This document shows, piece by piece, positions 26,592-36,153 of a DNA stretch of 64,000 nucleotides. A model generated the notes under the pieces. That model was not told the DNA's origin. It was given only the letters and a program-made list of their open reading frames with translations, and made no database searches. The stretch lies in the NCBI GenBank assembly GCA_963742305.1, contig CAVULN010000053.1:1-64000 (forward strand). Reading direction: 5' to 3'. How positions within the stretch are numbered: the stretch's first letter is position 1; the number at the start of each line of letters is the position of its first letter. This stretch comes from Roseiarcus sp963742305. Its GTDB lineage: Bacteria; Pseudomonadota; Alphaproteobacteria; Rhizobiales; Beijerinckiaceae. The position numbers and the translations under genes are program-made.

Positions 26592-27920
26592 TTACGGCGT
26601 CCCGGCGATCCGCTCGATCACGGGGTCGCCATGCGAAAGCCGGGCCTCGCCCAGGCGATAGGCGGCGCGGAGGCGCTTGACGGCGGCCTCCGCGTCGGCG
26701 GCGCTTCGCGCATGCACGCGCGCGAGGGCCAAGTCGGGGCCGACCTCCGCCCCGATCGGCGCAAGCTCGGTCAGGCCGACCGCGGGATCGATCGCGTCGG
26801 CGGCGCGCGCCCGGCCGCCGCCAAGCTCGACCACCGCGAGCCCGACCGCGCGCACATCGATTTCGACGACGAAGCCGGGCCTCGCGGGCGTCGCCTCGAC
26901 GAGGACCGGCGCGCGGGGCAGAAGCCCGTGCGCGCGCGCAACGAAATCCCTGGGTCCGCCGAGCGCGGCGACCATGCGCTCGAACCGCTCCGCCGCCGCG
27001 CCAGAGTCCAGCGCGCGTTTCAAGGCGGCTTGGCCCGCCTCGACGTCGCGGGCGAGGCCAGAGAGCGCGAGAAGCTCGGCGCCGAGCGCCATCGTCACCC
27101 GATCGAGGCGCGCATCGCGCCGTTTGCCGGTCAGATAGTCGACAGCGTTCATGATCTCGACCGCATTGCCGGCGGCGCTGGCGAGCGGCTCGTTCATGTC
27201 GGTGATGAGCGAGACGGTTGGCAGGCCGGCGTCGCTGGCGACGGCCGCGATGCTGGTCGCAAGCTCCCGCGATCCCTCGAGCGTCGTCATGAAGGCGCCG
27301 GAACCGGTTTTGACATCCATGACCAGTCCCTGAAGCCCGGCGGCCAGCTTCTTCGACAGGATCGAGGCGGTGATGAGCGCGACCGATTCGACCGTGGCGC
27401 TGACGTCGCGGATGGCGTAGAGGCGCCGGTCCGCCGGCGCGAGATCTTCCGTCTGGCCGATGATCGCGCAACCCGCCTGCCTGACCACGTTTCTGAACAA
27501 TGCGAGGTCCGGCTGACTCGTGTAGCCGGGAATCGAATCGAGCTTGTCGAGCGTGCCGCCGGTGTGGCCGAGGCCGCGTCCGGAGATCATCGGCACATAG
27601 GCGCCCGCGGCCGCGAGCATCGGCGCCAGCATCAGCGAGACATTGTCGCCGACCCCGCCGGTCGAGTGCTTGTCGAGGATCGGGCCGTCGAGATGAGCCT
27701 CGCGCCAGTCGAGGGTCGAGCCCGAGCGGGTCATCGCCCGCGTCAGGGCGACCCGCTCGTCGAGCGACATGCCGCGGAAGAAGACGGCCATGGCGAAGGC
27801 GGCCGCCTGTCCCTCGGTGACCGCGCCGCTTGTGAGGCCCGCGATGAAGTCGCCGATCTCGCCCGCGCTCAGAGCCTGGCCGTCGCGCTTGGCGCGAATG
27901 ATTTCCTGGGGGAGGATCAT
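26592..27920 (-). CDS. deoA: Thymidine phosphorylase
   Basis: 442 residues. DeoA cleaves thymidine to thymine and 2-deoxyribose-1-phosphate. Key motifs: QALSAGEIGDFI near the start, LDKHSTGGVGDNVSLM near residue 85, ISGRGLGHTGGTLDKL, and DVKTGSGAFM near 200. Last gene of the minus-strand nucleoside locus. Its ATG overlaps (as ATGA) a stop codon in the frame where the purine nucleoside phosphorylase would be expected to end, indicating coupled translation in the intact arrangement. Confidence 0.95.
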   Translation of the reverse strand: MILPQEIIRAKRDGQALSAGEIGDFIAGLTSGAVTEGQAAAFAMAVFFRGMSLDERVALTRAMTRSGSTLDWREAHLDGPILDKHSTGGVGDNVSLMLAPMLAAAGAYVPMISGRGLGHTGGTLDKLDSIPGYTSQPDLALFRNVVRQAGCAIIGQTEDLAPADRRLYAIRDVSATVESVALITASILSKKLAAGLQGLVMDVKTGSGAFMTTLEGSRELATSIAAVASDAGLPTVSLITDMNEPLASAAGNAVEIMNAVDYLTGKRRDARLDRVTMALGAELLALSGLARDVEAGQAALKRALDSGAAAERFERMVAALGGPRDFVARAHGLLPRAPVLVEATPARPGFVVEIDVRAVGLAVVELGGGRARAADAIDPAVGLTELAPIGAEVGPDLALARVHARSAADAEAAVKRLRAAYRLGEARLSHGDPVIERIAGTP

Positions 27921-28725
27921 CCCGCTTGCGGCCGATAGGCTGGATGAAGCCGCGCAACAGGCGCTTGAAGTTCTCGGCGGCCTGAGCCGCGACCGCCTGC
28001 GTCTCCTCGTGGCTCGGATCGCCGCCGGAGAGACCCGCGGCGTAGTTGGTGACGACGGAGACCGCGGCGCAGCGCAGGCCCGCGCGGCGGCCCAGGATAA
28101 CTTCGGGCACGGTCGACATGCCGACGAGATCGGCGCCGAGGATTCGCGCGGCGCGAATCTCGGCCGGCGTCTCGAAGCTCGGGCCGGAGAACCACATATA
28201 GACGCCCTCGTGCAGTTCGACGCCCGCGCCTCTCGCCGCCTCGTGGAGCTGAGCCCTCAGCTTTTCGTCATAAGCCTTGGTCAGCGGCGTGAAACGGTCC
28301 GCCCCGGAATAGCCGATGAGCGGGTTCGCGCCCGAAAAGTTGATGTGGTCGGCGATCGCGACCAAAGCCGGCGGGCGCCATTCCTGTCTGAGGCCGCCGG
28401 CGGCGTTGGTGAGCAGCAGCGTCTCGCCGCCCAGCGCGCGGAACGCGTCGATCGCGATCCGCATCGCGCCCGCATCGCCCCGCTCGTAATAGTGGCCGCG
28501 CCCCTGAAACAGCGCGACCCTCTTTCCCTCGATCATGCCCGCCACGAGCCGCCCGGCATGGCCCTCGACGCTCGGAACCGGAAAGCCCGGAATGTCGACG
28601 TACGGGATGGCGACTGCGTCCCGCGCCTCGTCGGCAAAGGGGCCAAGGCCGGAGCCCAGCACGATGGCGAGCGGCGGCAGCGAATCGAGGCCGCGGGCCT
28701 TGAGCGCCGCGATGGCGGCGTCCAC
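27917..28725 (-). CDS. Purine nucleoside phosphorylase, 3' end probably frameshifted
   Basis: About 268 residues of the trimeric PNP family: LAIVLGSGLGPFAD near residue 20, GRGHYYERGD near 75, LTNAAGGL near 105, HINFSGANPL, MWFSGPSFETPAE near 180, VTNYAAGLSGGDPSHEE near 225. It phosphorolyses purine nucleosides to base and (deoxy)ribose-1-phosphate. In the sequence as given the frame does not stop near deoA but runs on through it for hundreds of codons. A different frame holds a stop exactly overlapping the deoA start (27917-27919), so a small indel near 27930-27980 is likely. I give the gene end at that stop. Confidence 0.82.
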
Positions 28726-28831
28726 GTCTCAAAGCCACGTGTTTCCGCCTCCGGAAGCCGCCGGCGGGTCGCCTTGCGGGCGTCCGTCGAGTCAACGCGC
28801 CCGATCGTCATTTATGACGGCGCGACCACGA

Positions 28832-29873
28832 TCATTCGAGGCCGCTGACTTTCGAAGCCGCCTCCATCGCCTCAGGCAGCGCCGCAAAGGCGAAGACTCG
28901 GGTTCGGATCGCGCGAAAATCGAGGAGCTCCGAACGCGCCAGCTCGCAGAGCCGCATGAGGGCGTTTTGCGGATACATGAACTGCCCGAGAATCTCGATG
29001 TCGTTCAGCATCACCTCCAGATAGGGGATCGGCAAGGGGACGGCCATGCTGCCCATCAGCACCAGCCTTCCGCCTCGACGCAGGGAGTGCAAAGCCGCGA
29101 GGGTGGCGTTGGGATCGCGCGCATTGCCGACCATGTCGAACGCAAGCGCCGCGCCGCCGCCGCTTGCGGTTCGAAGCCGCGCGCCATCGCGCTCGCCTGC
29201 CTCCGGGCGAGGACGTCACACGTGGGCCACGTACGCCTCGAGCCGGCGAGCATGGCGGCGTTTCTCCCCGCCGCCACGACGCGACGCGCTCCAAGCGCGA
29301 GGGCCAGATGCACGGCGCGCTCCCGTAAGCGCCGGTCGCGCCGGTTCCGACAATGATCTCCCTGTGTCGGGCGCCTCGCGAATGAATCCGCCGAACGGAA
29401 CGGCGAATCGCGTCAACACGCTCAGTTGTTCGGGGCGCGCCCAATCGATTCCCTCGACCGGCGTGACCGAAGATTTCGGTGACGCGCACTGATTCGGCGA
29501 GCGTCCGAGCGCCAGTGGCCTGAAGCGCCTTCGCGGCGGAATGCCCGCGGTGACGCCGAGCAGGAATTGCGCGGGGCCAGCGCGTTCTCATGTCGTGACG
29601 ATGCGCGAAGAGACGAGAACGCGCTGGCCTTGCTTCAGGTGATAGACCTCGCGACCGATCGCATGAATAATTCCGACGCCGTTGCCGCCCGGAGGAAACC
29701 AGCCCTCAGGCGGACTGTAGAAGGGGAGAGCGCCTTCGACATACGCCTTCAGATGTGGCAGCCAGCGTGGAGGTCCTCGGCCTGCGAAGCCACATCGCCC
29801 GGGCTCGGCCGTTGGGACCTGAATCGGCGAGCTCGAAAGCTCCGCCGAGACGTTCGAGGCGCCATGCCTTCAT
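28832..29873 (-). pseudogene. Degraded zinc-type alcohol dehydrogenase
   Basis: Pieces of one medium-chain dehydrogenase are spread over several frames in the right order: MKAWRLERLGGAFELAD (from 29873), GWFPPGGNGVGIIHAIGREV, LTRFAVPFGGFIRE, VGTGATGAYGS and LALALGARRVVAAGRN of the Rossmann fold, then an unbroken last 100 residues (VGNARDPNATLAALHSLRRG to the end at 28832). Multiple shifts and an apparent in-frame stop separate them, too many for one sequencing slip. It lies between cdd and PNP in the nucleoside locus, whose other genes are intact or have single shifts. Probably a true pseudogene; a poorly assembled stretch is the alternative. Confidence 0.7.
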
Positions 29874-29922
29874 GATGGATCTCCGAGGTTAGGCCCCAGC
29901 GCCTCGTCACACCGCCAGATGC

Positions 29923-30324
29923 TCAGGTCCAAAGCTTTCCGGCAGAAGCTCGGCTCAGGGTGAACGTCCGGCGCACGCCTTCCGGCCCGGCGATATGGAT
30001 CGCGGCTCCCGGCTCGGCGAATTCGCGGATGCGCTGGCGGCAGCCGCCGCAGGGCGTGCATAAAGCCTCGCCGTCGCCGACGACGAGGATTTCCGCGATT
30101 CCGCGCTTGCCCGCGAGCGCCATCGCGGCGATCGCGCCCGCTTCGGCGCAGGCGCCTTGCGGATAGGCGGCGTTCTCGACATTGCAGCCGGAAAAGACTG
30201 CGCCGTCGAGCGTGCGCAGCGCCGCGCCGACCTTGAAGCGCGAATAAGGCGCATAGGCGTTGGCCTGCGCGGCTTTTGCCGCGGCGAACAGGGCGTCAAG
30301 CGCCGCCTCAGCGTTCTTTGACAT
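29923..30324 (-). CDS. cdd: Cytidine deaminase
   Basis: 133 residues. Zinc-site motifs CNVENAAYPQGACAEAGAIAA (Cys-Ala-Glu around residue 58) and PCGGCRQRIREF near 91, with YAPYSRFKVGAAL near 25. It deaminates cytidine and deoxycytidine to uridine and deoxyuridine. Its start lies inside the end of the upstream permease gene (17-base overlap), so it is part of the nucleoside import operon and acts on imported substrate. Confidence 0.95.
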   Translation of the reverse strand: MSKNAEAALDALFAAAKAAQANAYAPYSRFKVGAALRTLDGAVFSGCNVENAAYPQGACAEAGAIAAMALAGKRGIAEILVVGDGEALCTPCGGCRQRIREFAEPGAAIHIAGPEGVRRTFTLSRASAGKLWT

Positions 30325-31279
30325 AAGGAATCCCCGACGCTCTCGGCGGGATCGCCTTGCCGATGAAGCCCGCGAGCAGCACCACGGTGAGGATATAGGG
30401 CAAAGCCTCGATCGCCTGCACCGGGACCGGGCCGATGACCGGAAGCACGGCCCCCTGCAGGCGGATCGCGATTGCGTCGAGGAAGCCGAACAGAAGGCAG
30501 GTCGCCAGCGCCGGCCACGGCCGCCACTTGGCGAACACGAGCGCGGCCAGCGCGATGAAGCCGCGCCCCGCGCTCATGTGCGGCTGGAAATAACCGGTCT
30601 GGCCGAGCGCGAGATAGACGCCGGCGAGTCCCACCAGCACGCCGCAGATGACGACCGCGCTGTAGCGCAGGCCGCGCACCGAAATGCCCGCGGTGTCGAC
30701 GGCGGCCGGATTCTCGCCGACCGCCCGCAGGCGCAGTCCGAACCGCGTGCTGTAAAGGGCCCAGTAGGTGATGGGGACCATTGCGAAGGCGATATAGCCG
30801 ATCAGGTCGTGGTCGGAGATGAGCTCCTGGTAGATCGGTCCGATGATCGGCACGGCGCCGATCTGGCTCACGAAGGGAAGCGCGATTTCCCGGAACTGGG
30901 CGGTCTCCGGCAATTGCGGCGTGCGTCCGCCCTGCGACCAGATGGCGTTGCCGATCAGCGCCGTCATGCCGTCGGCGACCATGTTGATCGCCGTGCCGGA
31001 GACGATCTGGTTGGCGCGCTGGTCGATCGAGGCGTAGCCGTGGATGAGAGAGAAGACCACGGCCGCGGCGACGCCGCCGAGCAGGCCGAGCCACATGCTG
31101 CCAGTAAAGGTCGCAACCGTGGCGGACGCGAAGGCGCCGACCAGAATCTTGCCCTCAAGGCCGATGTCGACCACGCCCGAGCGCTCCGACCACAAGCCGG
31201 CGAGACAGGCGAGAATGAGCGGAATGGCGAGCCGCATGCCGGAGGCGAAGACGACGATGAAGGCGTCGAACCATCCCAT
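30308..31279 (-). CDS. Nucleoside ABC transporter permease (second subunit)
   Basis: 323 residues, about eight to nine membrane helices, of the branched-chain/ribose-type permease family used by BMP-dependent nucleoside transporters (NupQ/YufQ-like). Landmarks: the ERSGVVDIGLEGKILVGAF segment near residue 35 that contacts the ATPase, GYASIDQRANQIVSGTAIN near 87, and RAVGENPAAVDTAGI near 205. It follows the first permease by 12 bases and overlaps cdd. Confidence 0.88.
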   Translation of the reverse strand: MGWFDAFIVVFASGMRLAIPLILACLAGLWSERSGVVDIGLEGKILVGAFASATVATFTGSMWLGLLGGVAAAVVFSLIHGYASIDQRANQIVSGTAINMVADGMTALIGNAIWSQGGRTPQLPETAQFREIALPFVSQIGAVPIIGPIYQELISDHDLIGYIAFAMVPITYWALYSTRFGLRLRAVGENPAAVDTAGISVRGLRYSAVVICGVLVGLAGVYLALGQTGYFQPHMSAGRGFIALAALVFAKWRPWPALATCLLFGFLDAIAIRLQGAVLPVIGPVPVQAIEALPYILTVVLLAGFIGKAIPPRASGIPYVKER

Positions 31280-31291
31280 CGGCGCCGCCCG

Positions 31292-32401
31292 TCAGATGGG
31301 CGGCTGCGCGGTGCGGCGCGCAAGCAGGGTCGCGACCGGCCGGCGGAACATGTGCTCGAGCGCGCCGGCGAACAGGACCACCAGGCCCTGGATGACGACG
31401 ATCATGTCGCGGCTGATCTTGGGCATGTCGAACGAGAGCGCCTGGCCGCCCTGATAGAGGACGCCGAACAGGATGGCGGCGAGGATGATGCCGACCGGAT
31501 GGGCGCGCCCCATCAGCGCGACCGCGATGCCGACGAAGCCGAAGCCGCCGACGAATTCGAGGATGAGGCGATGCTGATCGCCCAGGATGACGTTGGCCAC
31601 GACTCCGCCGGCGAGCGCGCCCGACAGAAGCGTGGTGATCACGGTCACGCGCGCCGGCGAGATGCCGCCATAGACGGCCGCGGTCGGATTGGCGCCGACG
31701 GTGCGGATCTCGTAGCCGAGGCGGGTGCGCCAGACGATGAGCCAGACCGCAAGGCAGCAAAGGAGCGCAAGCAGGAAGGAGAGGTTGAAGGGCGTGTCCG
31801 GCCACTTGATCCCGAAATGAGCGAGCAGGTCATGAAACTGGGGCACGAGCGCGGTGTCGCGAAACGGCTCGGTCTCCGCGTTCATCTGCCCGGGCTTGCG
31901 CATCACGTTGACGAGCAGGTAGCCCATGATGGCGGAGGCGATGTAGTTGAACATGATCGTCGTGATGACGATGTGGCTGTCGCGATAGGCTTGCAGATAG
32001 CCTGGAATCGCGGCGAACGCGGCGCCGAAAATGGCCGCCCCTATGATGGCCGCAATGGCGAGCGTGTAGCCCGGCAGGAAGCCGCAATGCAGCGCGACCA
32101 GCGCCGCGCCCAAGCCCGCGATATAGGCCTGGCCCTCGACGCCAATGTTGAACAAGCCGGCGTGGAAGCAGATCGCGACCGCAAGGCCGGTGAAGATGAA
32201 GCTCGTCGCGTAATAGAGGGTGTAGCCGATCCCCTCCAGATCGCCGAGCGACCCGAGGATGAGGCTCTGCACCGCCTGAAGCGGGTTTTCGCCGATCGCC
32301 AGCACCACGAAGCCGGAAATGACGAAGGCGGCGGCGACGTTGACCAGCGGAATGAGCGCGACGTCCGCCCAGGCCGGCAACGGCTTGAGAGGCGCGCTCA
32401 T
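31292..32401 (-). CDS. Nucleoside ABC transporter permease (first subunit)
   Basis: 369 residues with about nine helices; NupP/YufP-like partner of the next permease. Motifs: AGLFNIGVEGQAYIAGLGAA near residue 95, HIVITTIMFNYIASAIMGYL, and RTVGANPTAAVYGGI near 235. The ATG at 32401 overlaps the ATPase stop as ATGA, showing translational coupling; the in-frame extension upstream belongs to the ATPase region in another frame. Confidence 0.88.
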   Translation of the reverse strand: MSAPLKPLPAWADVALIPLVNVAAAFVISGFVVLAIGENPLQAVQSLILGSLGDLEGIGYTLYYATSFIFTGLAVAICFHAGLFNIGVEGQAYIAGLGAALVALHCGFLPGYTLAIAAIIGAAIFGAAFAAIPGYLQAYRDSHIVITTIMFNYIASAIMGYLLVNVMRKPGQMNAETEPFRDTALVPQFHDLLAHFGIKWPDTPFNLSFLLALLCCLAVWLIVWRTRLGYEIRTVGANPTAAVYGGISPARVTVITTLLSGALAGGVVANVILGDQHRLILEFVGGFGFVGIAVALMGRAHPVGIILAAILFGVLYQGGQALSFDMPKISRDMIVVIQGLVVLFAGALEHMFRRPVATLLARRTAQPPI

Positions 32402-33933
32402 GCGGCGCGCTCGCTCACGCCCGCCATGAGCAGGCCGAGATCCTGCGGATTCGTCTCCTCGGGGCGCCGCTCGCCGGTGATCCGGCCGCCGCACAGCACG
32501 ATGATCCGGTCGGAGAGCGCGAAGATCTCGTCGAGCTCGACCGACACCAGAAGCACTGCCTTGCCCGCGTCGCGCTGGGCGACGATCCGCTTGTGGATGA
32601 ATTCGATCGCCCCGATGTCGACCCCGCGGGTCGGCTGCCCGACCAGCAGGATTTTCGGATTGCGTTCGATCTCGCGCGCCAGCACGATCTTCTGCTGGTT
32701 GCCGCCGGAGAAGTTCGCGGTCTTGAGCAAGGGCGCGCGGGGCCGCACGTCGAAGGCGTCCATCTTCTTTTCCGCATCCGACACGATGGCGCTGCGGCTG
32801 TAGAACAACCCCTTGCCGTAGACGGGCTCACGGTGAAAGCCGAGCATCGCGCTTTCGCAGGCCTCGAACGGCATGATCAGCCCGACCCGGTGGCGATCTT
32901 CGGGGACGTGGCCAACGCCAAGCAGCCGTTCCGTGTGCGGGTTGCGGTTCGCCGGCGCAACCGGCTCGCCGTCGATGAGAATCTCGCCCGAGCTCAGAGG
33001 CCGGATGCCGGACAAGGCCTCGAGCAGCTCCGACTGGCCGTTGCCGGCGACGCCCGCGACGCCCAGGATTTCGCCCTCTCTCAAGGCGAACGAGACGCCG
33101 TCGAGGCGGACCACTCCCCGATCGTCGCGCACCACGAGGTCCCTCGCCTCGAGCGCGATCCGGCCCGGATGAGCGGGGCCCTTGTCGATCCTGAGGATCA
33201 CCTTGCGTCCGACCATGGCGTCGGCGAGCTCGGGCGGCGAGGTCATCGCCGTTTCGAAGTCAGCGACGATTTCGCCCCGCCGCATCACCGAGACGCGGTC
33301 GGTGAGATCCATGATCTCGCGCAGCTTGTGGGTGATGAAGATGATGGTCTTGTTCTCGCTCTTCAGCACGCGCAGCATCTCGAACAGCTGGTCGGCCTCC
33401 GCCGGCGTCAGCACCGCGGTCGGCTCGTCGAGCACGAGAATCTCGGCGCCGCGCACCAGCGCCTTCAGGATCTCGACCCGCTGCTGCAGGCCAACCGACA
33501 ATTCCCCCACGATCGCGTCGGGATCGACCTCGAGACCATATTCGCGCCCGAGCTCGCCGAGCTTCTTGCGGATCCCGCTTGCGCCCCTGGCGATGAACGG
33601 CCCGCCCTCGGCGCCCAGCATCACGTTCTCGAGGACGGTGAGCGGCTGCACCAGCATGAAATGCTGGAACACCATGCCGATGCCGTGGCTGATCGCCTCG
33701 CGCGAGGACCGAATTCTGACGGCCTTGCCGTTGACGCGGATTTCGCCCGCGTCGGCTTCATAGAAGCCGTAGAGGATCGACATGAGCGTCGATTTGCCGG
33801 CGCCGTTCTCGCCCACGATTCCGTGAATGATCCCGCGCTCGACGACGAGATTGACGTTGGCGTTGGCGTGAACGGGACCGAAGCTCTTGTCGACGCCGAT
33901 CAGTTCGATCGCGGGAGGGGCCGTGTCCCCCAT
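32398..33933 (-). CDS. Nucleoside ABC transporter ATP-binding protein (two ABC domains)
   Basis: 511 residues with two ABC cassettes. The first has Walker A GENGAGKST near residue 39, signature LSVGLQQRVEILKAL and Walker B ILVLDEPTAVLTPAEAD; the second (from about 255) has GVAGVAGNGQSELLEAL and signature FSGGNQQKIVLAREIE. The second Walker A is degenerate, typical of the RbsA/NupO type. It energises nucleoside uptake with the two permeases encoded immediately downstream. Confidence 0.92.
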   Translation of the reverse strand: MGDTAPPAIELIGVDKSFGPVHANANVNLVVERGIIHGIVGENGAGKSTLMSILYGFYEADAGEIRVNGKAVRIRSSREAISHGIGMVFQHFMLVQPLTVLENVMLGAEGGPFIARGASGIRKKLGELGREYGLEVDPDAIVGELSVGLQQRVEILKALVRGAEILVLDEPTAVLTPAEADQLFEMLRVLKSENKTIIFITHKLREIMDLTDRVSVMRRGEIVADFETAMTSPPELADAMVGRKVILRIDKGPAHPGRIALEARDLVVRDDRGVVRLDGVSFALREGEILGVAGVAGNGQSELLEALSGIRPLSSGEILIDGEPVAPANRNPHTERLLGVGHVPEDRHRVGLIMPFEACESAMLGFHREPVYGKGLFYSRSAIVSDAEKKMDAFDVRPRAPLLKTANFSGGNQQKIVLAREIERNPKILLVGQPTRGVDIGAIEFIHKRIVAQRDAGKAVLLVSVELDEIFALSDRIIVLCGGRITGERRPEETNPQDLGLLMAGVSERAA

Positions 33934-34037
33934 GGTCCTGACACCCCTCCTGAATCGCGAGTCATGGCCGTCCCCGGATCAGCCCGGGGCGCGGCCGCGA
34001 TGTCCCATGCAAACGTTTTCGCCCCGGGAGAGGACGC

Positions 34038-35053
34038 TCAAGCCGGGCACTTGTTGTCGGACATGTAGTCGTGGACCTGAATCTTGCCCGAGATGATGTC
34101 GGCCTTGGCCTGGTCGGCCTTGGCCCTCACTTCCTTGGTCAGGATGGTCTTGTTGTTCTCGTCGACCGCGTAGTCGACGCCGCCTTCCTTCAGGCCCAGC
34201 ACCTGCACGCCCGGCTTCCAGACGCCGTTCTTGGCGTCCATGAAGGACTTGTAGGTCGCGACGTCGACATGCTTCAGCATCGAGGTCAGGACATGGCCGG
34301 GGAAGAGGCCGTTCTGGTTCGAATTCGACTCCGATTCCGAACTTGCCCGGCGTCCGCCGCCGCCTTCAAAACGCCCTGGCCGGTCCCGCCCGCCGCAGCG
34401 TAGACGATGTCGGCGCCGCGATCCATCTGCGACTTGGCGAGTTCGCCGCCCTTGACCGGGTCGTTCCAGGCCGCGGGCGTGGTGCCGGTCATGTTGGCGA
34501 ACACTTCGTCCTTGCCGCCGGAGGCGTATTTGACGCCCTGCGCATAGCCGCAGCCGAATTTCGAGATCAGCGGAATGTCCATGCCGCCGACAAAGCCGAC
34601 CTTGCCGGTCTTCGACGTGTCGGCCGCGATCACCCCGACCACGAACGAGCCTTCATGCTCCTTGAACACGATCGACTGGACGTTGGGCAGGTCGACCACG
34701 TCGTCGATGATCCCGAAGTCGGTCTTCGGATATTCCGGGGCGACCTTCTTCAGTGCGGTTTCCCACGGAAAGCCGACGGTCATGATCGGCGAATAGCCGT
34801 CCTTGGCGAACTTGCGCAGAACCTGCTCGCGCTGCGCCTCGTTCTGGATCTCGAGATCGCGGAATTTGATCCCCGTCTCCTTGGTGAACTTGGTCGCGCC
34901 GTTGAACACGCCTTCGTTGAACGATTTGTCGAACTTGCCGCCCAGATCATAGATGACGGCGGGCTTGATCTCGGCGGCGGAGGCTGCGACGGGAGCGAGG
35001 AGGCTGCCCGCGCAAACGGCGGCGGTCATCAGCAAAAAAGCGCGAGCGAACAT
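34038..35053 (-). pseudogene. BMP-family nucleoside-binding protein, frameshifted
   Basis: Periplasmic binding protein of the BMP/PnrA/Med family, about 335 residues when joined. Signal peptide (ARAFLLMTAAVCAGSLLAPV-AASA), then KPAVIYDLGGKFDKSFNEG and FVGGMDIPLISKFGCGYAQG, FANMTGTTPAAWNDP. Around 34310-34370 the frame breaks, then resumes from LKHVDVATYKSF to the end. Removing one G from GGG and one A from AA restores AGKFGIGVDSNQNGLFPG, the family consensus, so two extra bases explain it. Start ATG 35053 after GGAGAGAAGAA. It is first in the uptake operon; an assembly artefact is more likely than loss, since every other transporter gene is intact. Confidence 0.82.
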
Positions 35054-35217
35054 TTCTTCTCTCCGGGTTAGGCGGCACGCCCAGGCGCGGCCGCTTGGTC
35101 TCGGGGCCGCCATGAGACTATGCGCAAAGCGCGCGCGGACGGCAAGTCGAGACTGGAAAATCAGACCCTCGGCGCCGGGCGGAGACCGCGCCGGCCGTAA
35201 GGCTTCAGTCGACCGGC

Positions 35218-36153
35218 TCAGTTGAACAGCGAGGAGACGCTCTCCTCCTTGGCGATGCGGCCGATCGCCTCGCCGATCAGAGGCGCAATCGAGATCACCC
35301 GGATATTGCGCGCGACCCTCACGGCTTCGGTCGGCTGAATCGTGTCGGTCAGCACGAGTTCGCTGAGCTTGGATGCGGCGACGCGCGCGACGGCGCCGCC
35401 CGAGAGCACGCCGTGAGTGATATAGGCCGAAACGCTGGCCGCGCCCGCGTCCAGGAGCGCCTCGGCCGCGTTGACCAGCGTGCCGCCCGAATCGACGATG
35501 TCGTCGAGCAGCACGCAATTGCGGCCGGCCACGTCGCCGATGATGTTCATCACCTCCGATTCTCCGGCGCGTTCGCGCCGCTTGTCGACGATGGCGAGCG
35601 GCGCGTCGAGGCGCTTGGCCAGCGCCCGGGCGCGGACCACGCCGCCGACGTCGGGAGACACGACCATCAGGTTCTTGCTGCCGTTGTGATGGGCCTGGAT
35701 GTCGCGGACCATGGTCGGGGCGCCGAACAGGTTGTCGGTCGGGATGTCGAAAAATCCCTGGATCTGGCCGGCGTGGAGGTCGACCGTCAGCACCCGGTCG
35801 GCGCCGGCGCGGGTGATGAGGTTGGCCACGAGCTTCGCCGAAATGGGCGAGCGCGGCCCCGGCTTCCGGTCCTGCCGCGCATAGCCGAAATAGGGGACGA
35901 CCGCGGTGATGCGCTGGGCCGAGGCGCGCCTCAGCGCATCGATCATGATGAGCAGCTCCATCAGATTGTCGTTCGCCGGATAGGACGTCGACTGGACGAT
36001 GAAGGCGTCGCGACCGCGCACGTTTTCGAGGATTTCGACGAAGATCTCGAGATCGGCGAACCGGCGGACGTGGCAACTGGTCAGCGGCTCGCCGAGATAG
36101 GCGGCGATCGCCTCGGCCAGCGGCCGATTGGAATTGCCGGCCAAAATCTTCAT
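35218..36153 (-). CDS. prs: Ribose-phosphate pyrophosphokinase
   Basis: 311 residues; makes PRPP from ribose-5-phosphate and ATP for nucleotide, histidine and tryptophan synthesis. Motifs: KILAGNSNRPLAEAIA at the start, FVQSTSYPANDNLMELLIM region, FGYARQDRKPGPR (ATP-binding flexible loop), DLHAGQIQGFFDIP, and the PRPP loop VLLDDIVDSGGTL. I use the ATG at 36153, the normal family start; upstream in-frame codons to 36291 are not conserved. It lies 164 bases upstream of the BMP gene in the same direction. Confidence 0.95.
   Translation of the reverse strand: MKILAGNSNRPLAEAIAAYLGEPLTSCHVRRFADLEIFVEILENVRGRDAFIVQSTSYPANDNLMELLIMIDALRRASAQRITAVVPYFGYARQDRKPGPRSPISAKLVANLITRAGADRVLTVDLHAGQIQGFFDIPTDNLFGAPTMVRDIQAHHNGSKNLMVVSPDVGGVVRARALAKRLDAPLAIVDKRRERAGESEVMNIIGDVAGRNCVLLDDIVDSGGTLVNAAEALLDAGAASVSAYITHGVLSGGAVARVAASKLSELVLTDTIQPTEAVRVARNIRVISIAPLIGEAIGRIAKEESVSSLFN

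Noticed and set aside
26494..28725. 743-residue fusion of purine nucleoside phosphorylase with a downstream extension
   Set aside because: The extension is deoA read in the wrong phase; an indel near the PNP end explains it better.
30260..32803. 847-codon plus-strand open frame across cdd and the transporter genes
   Set aside because: Antisense to four recognisable genes; its product is Asp/Arg/His/Gly-rich noise typical of shadow frames.
33970..33995. CCCCGG/CCGGGG hairpin after the transporter ATPase start region
   Set aside because: Short, no T-run, and lies between two co-directional operon genes, so a terminator call is not supported.
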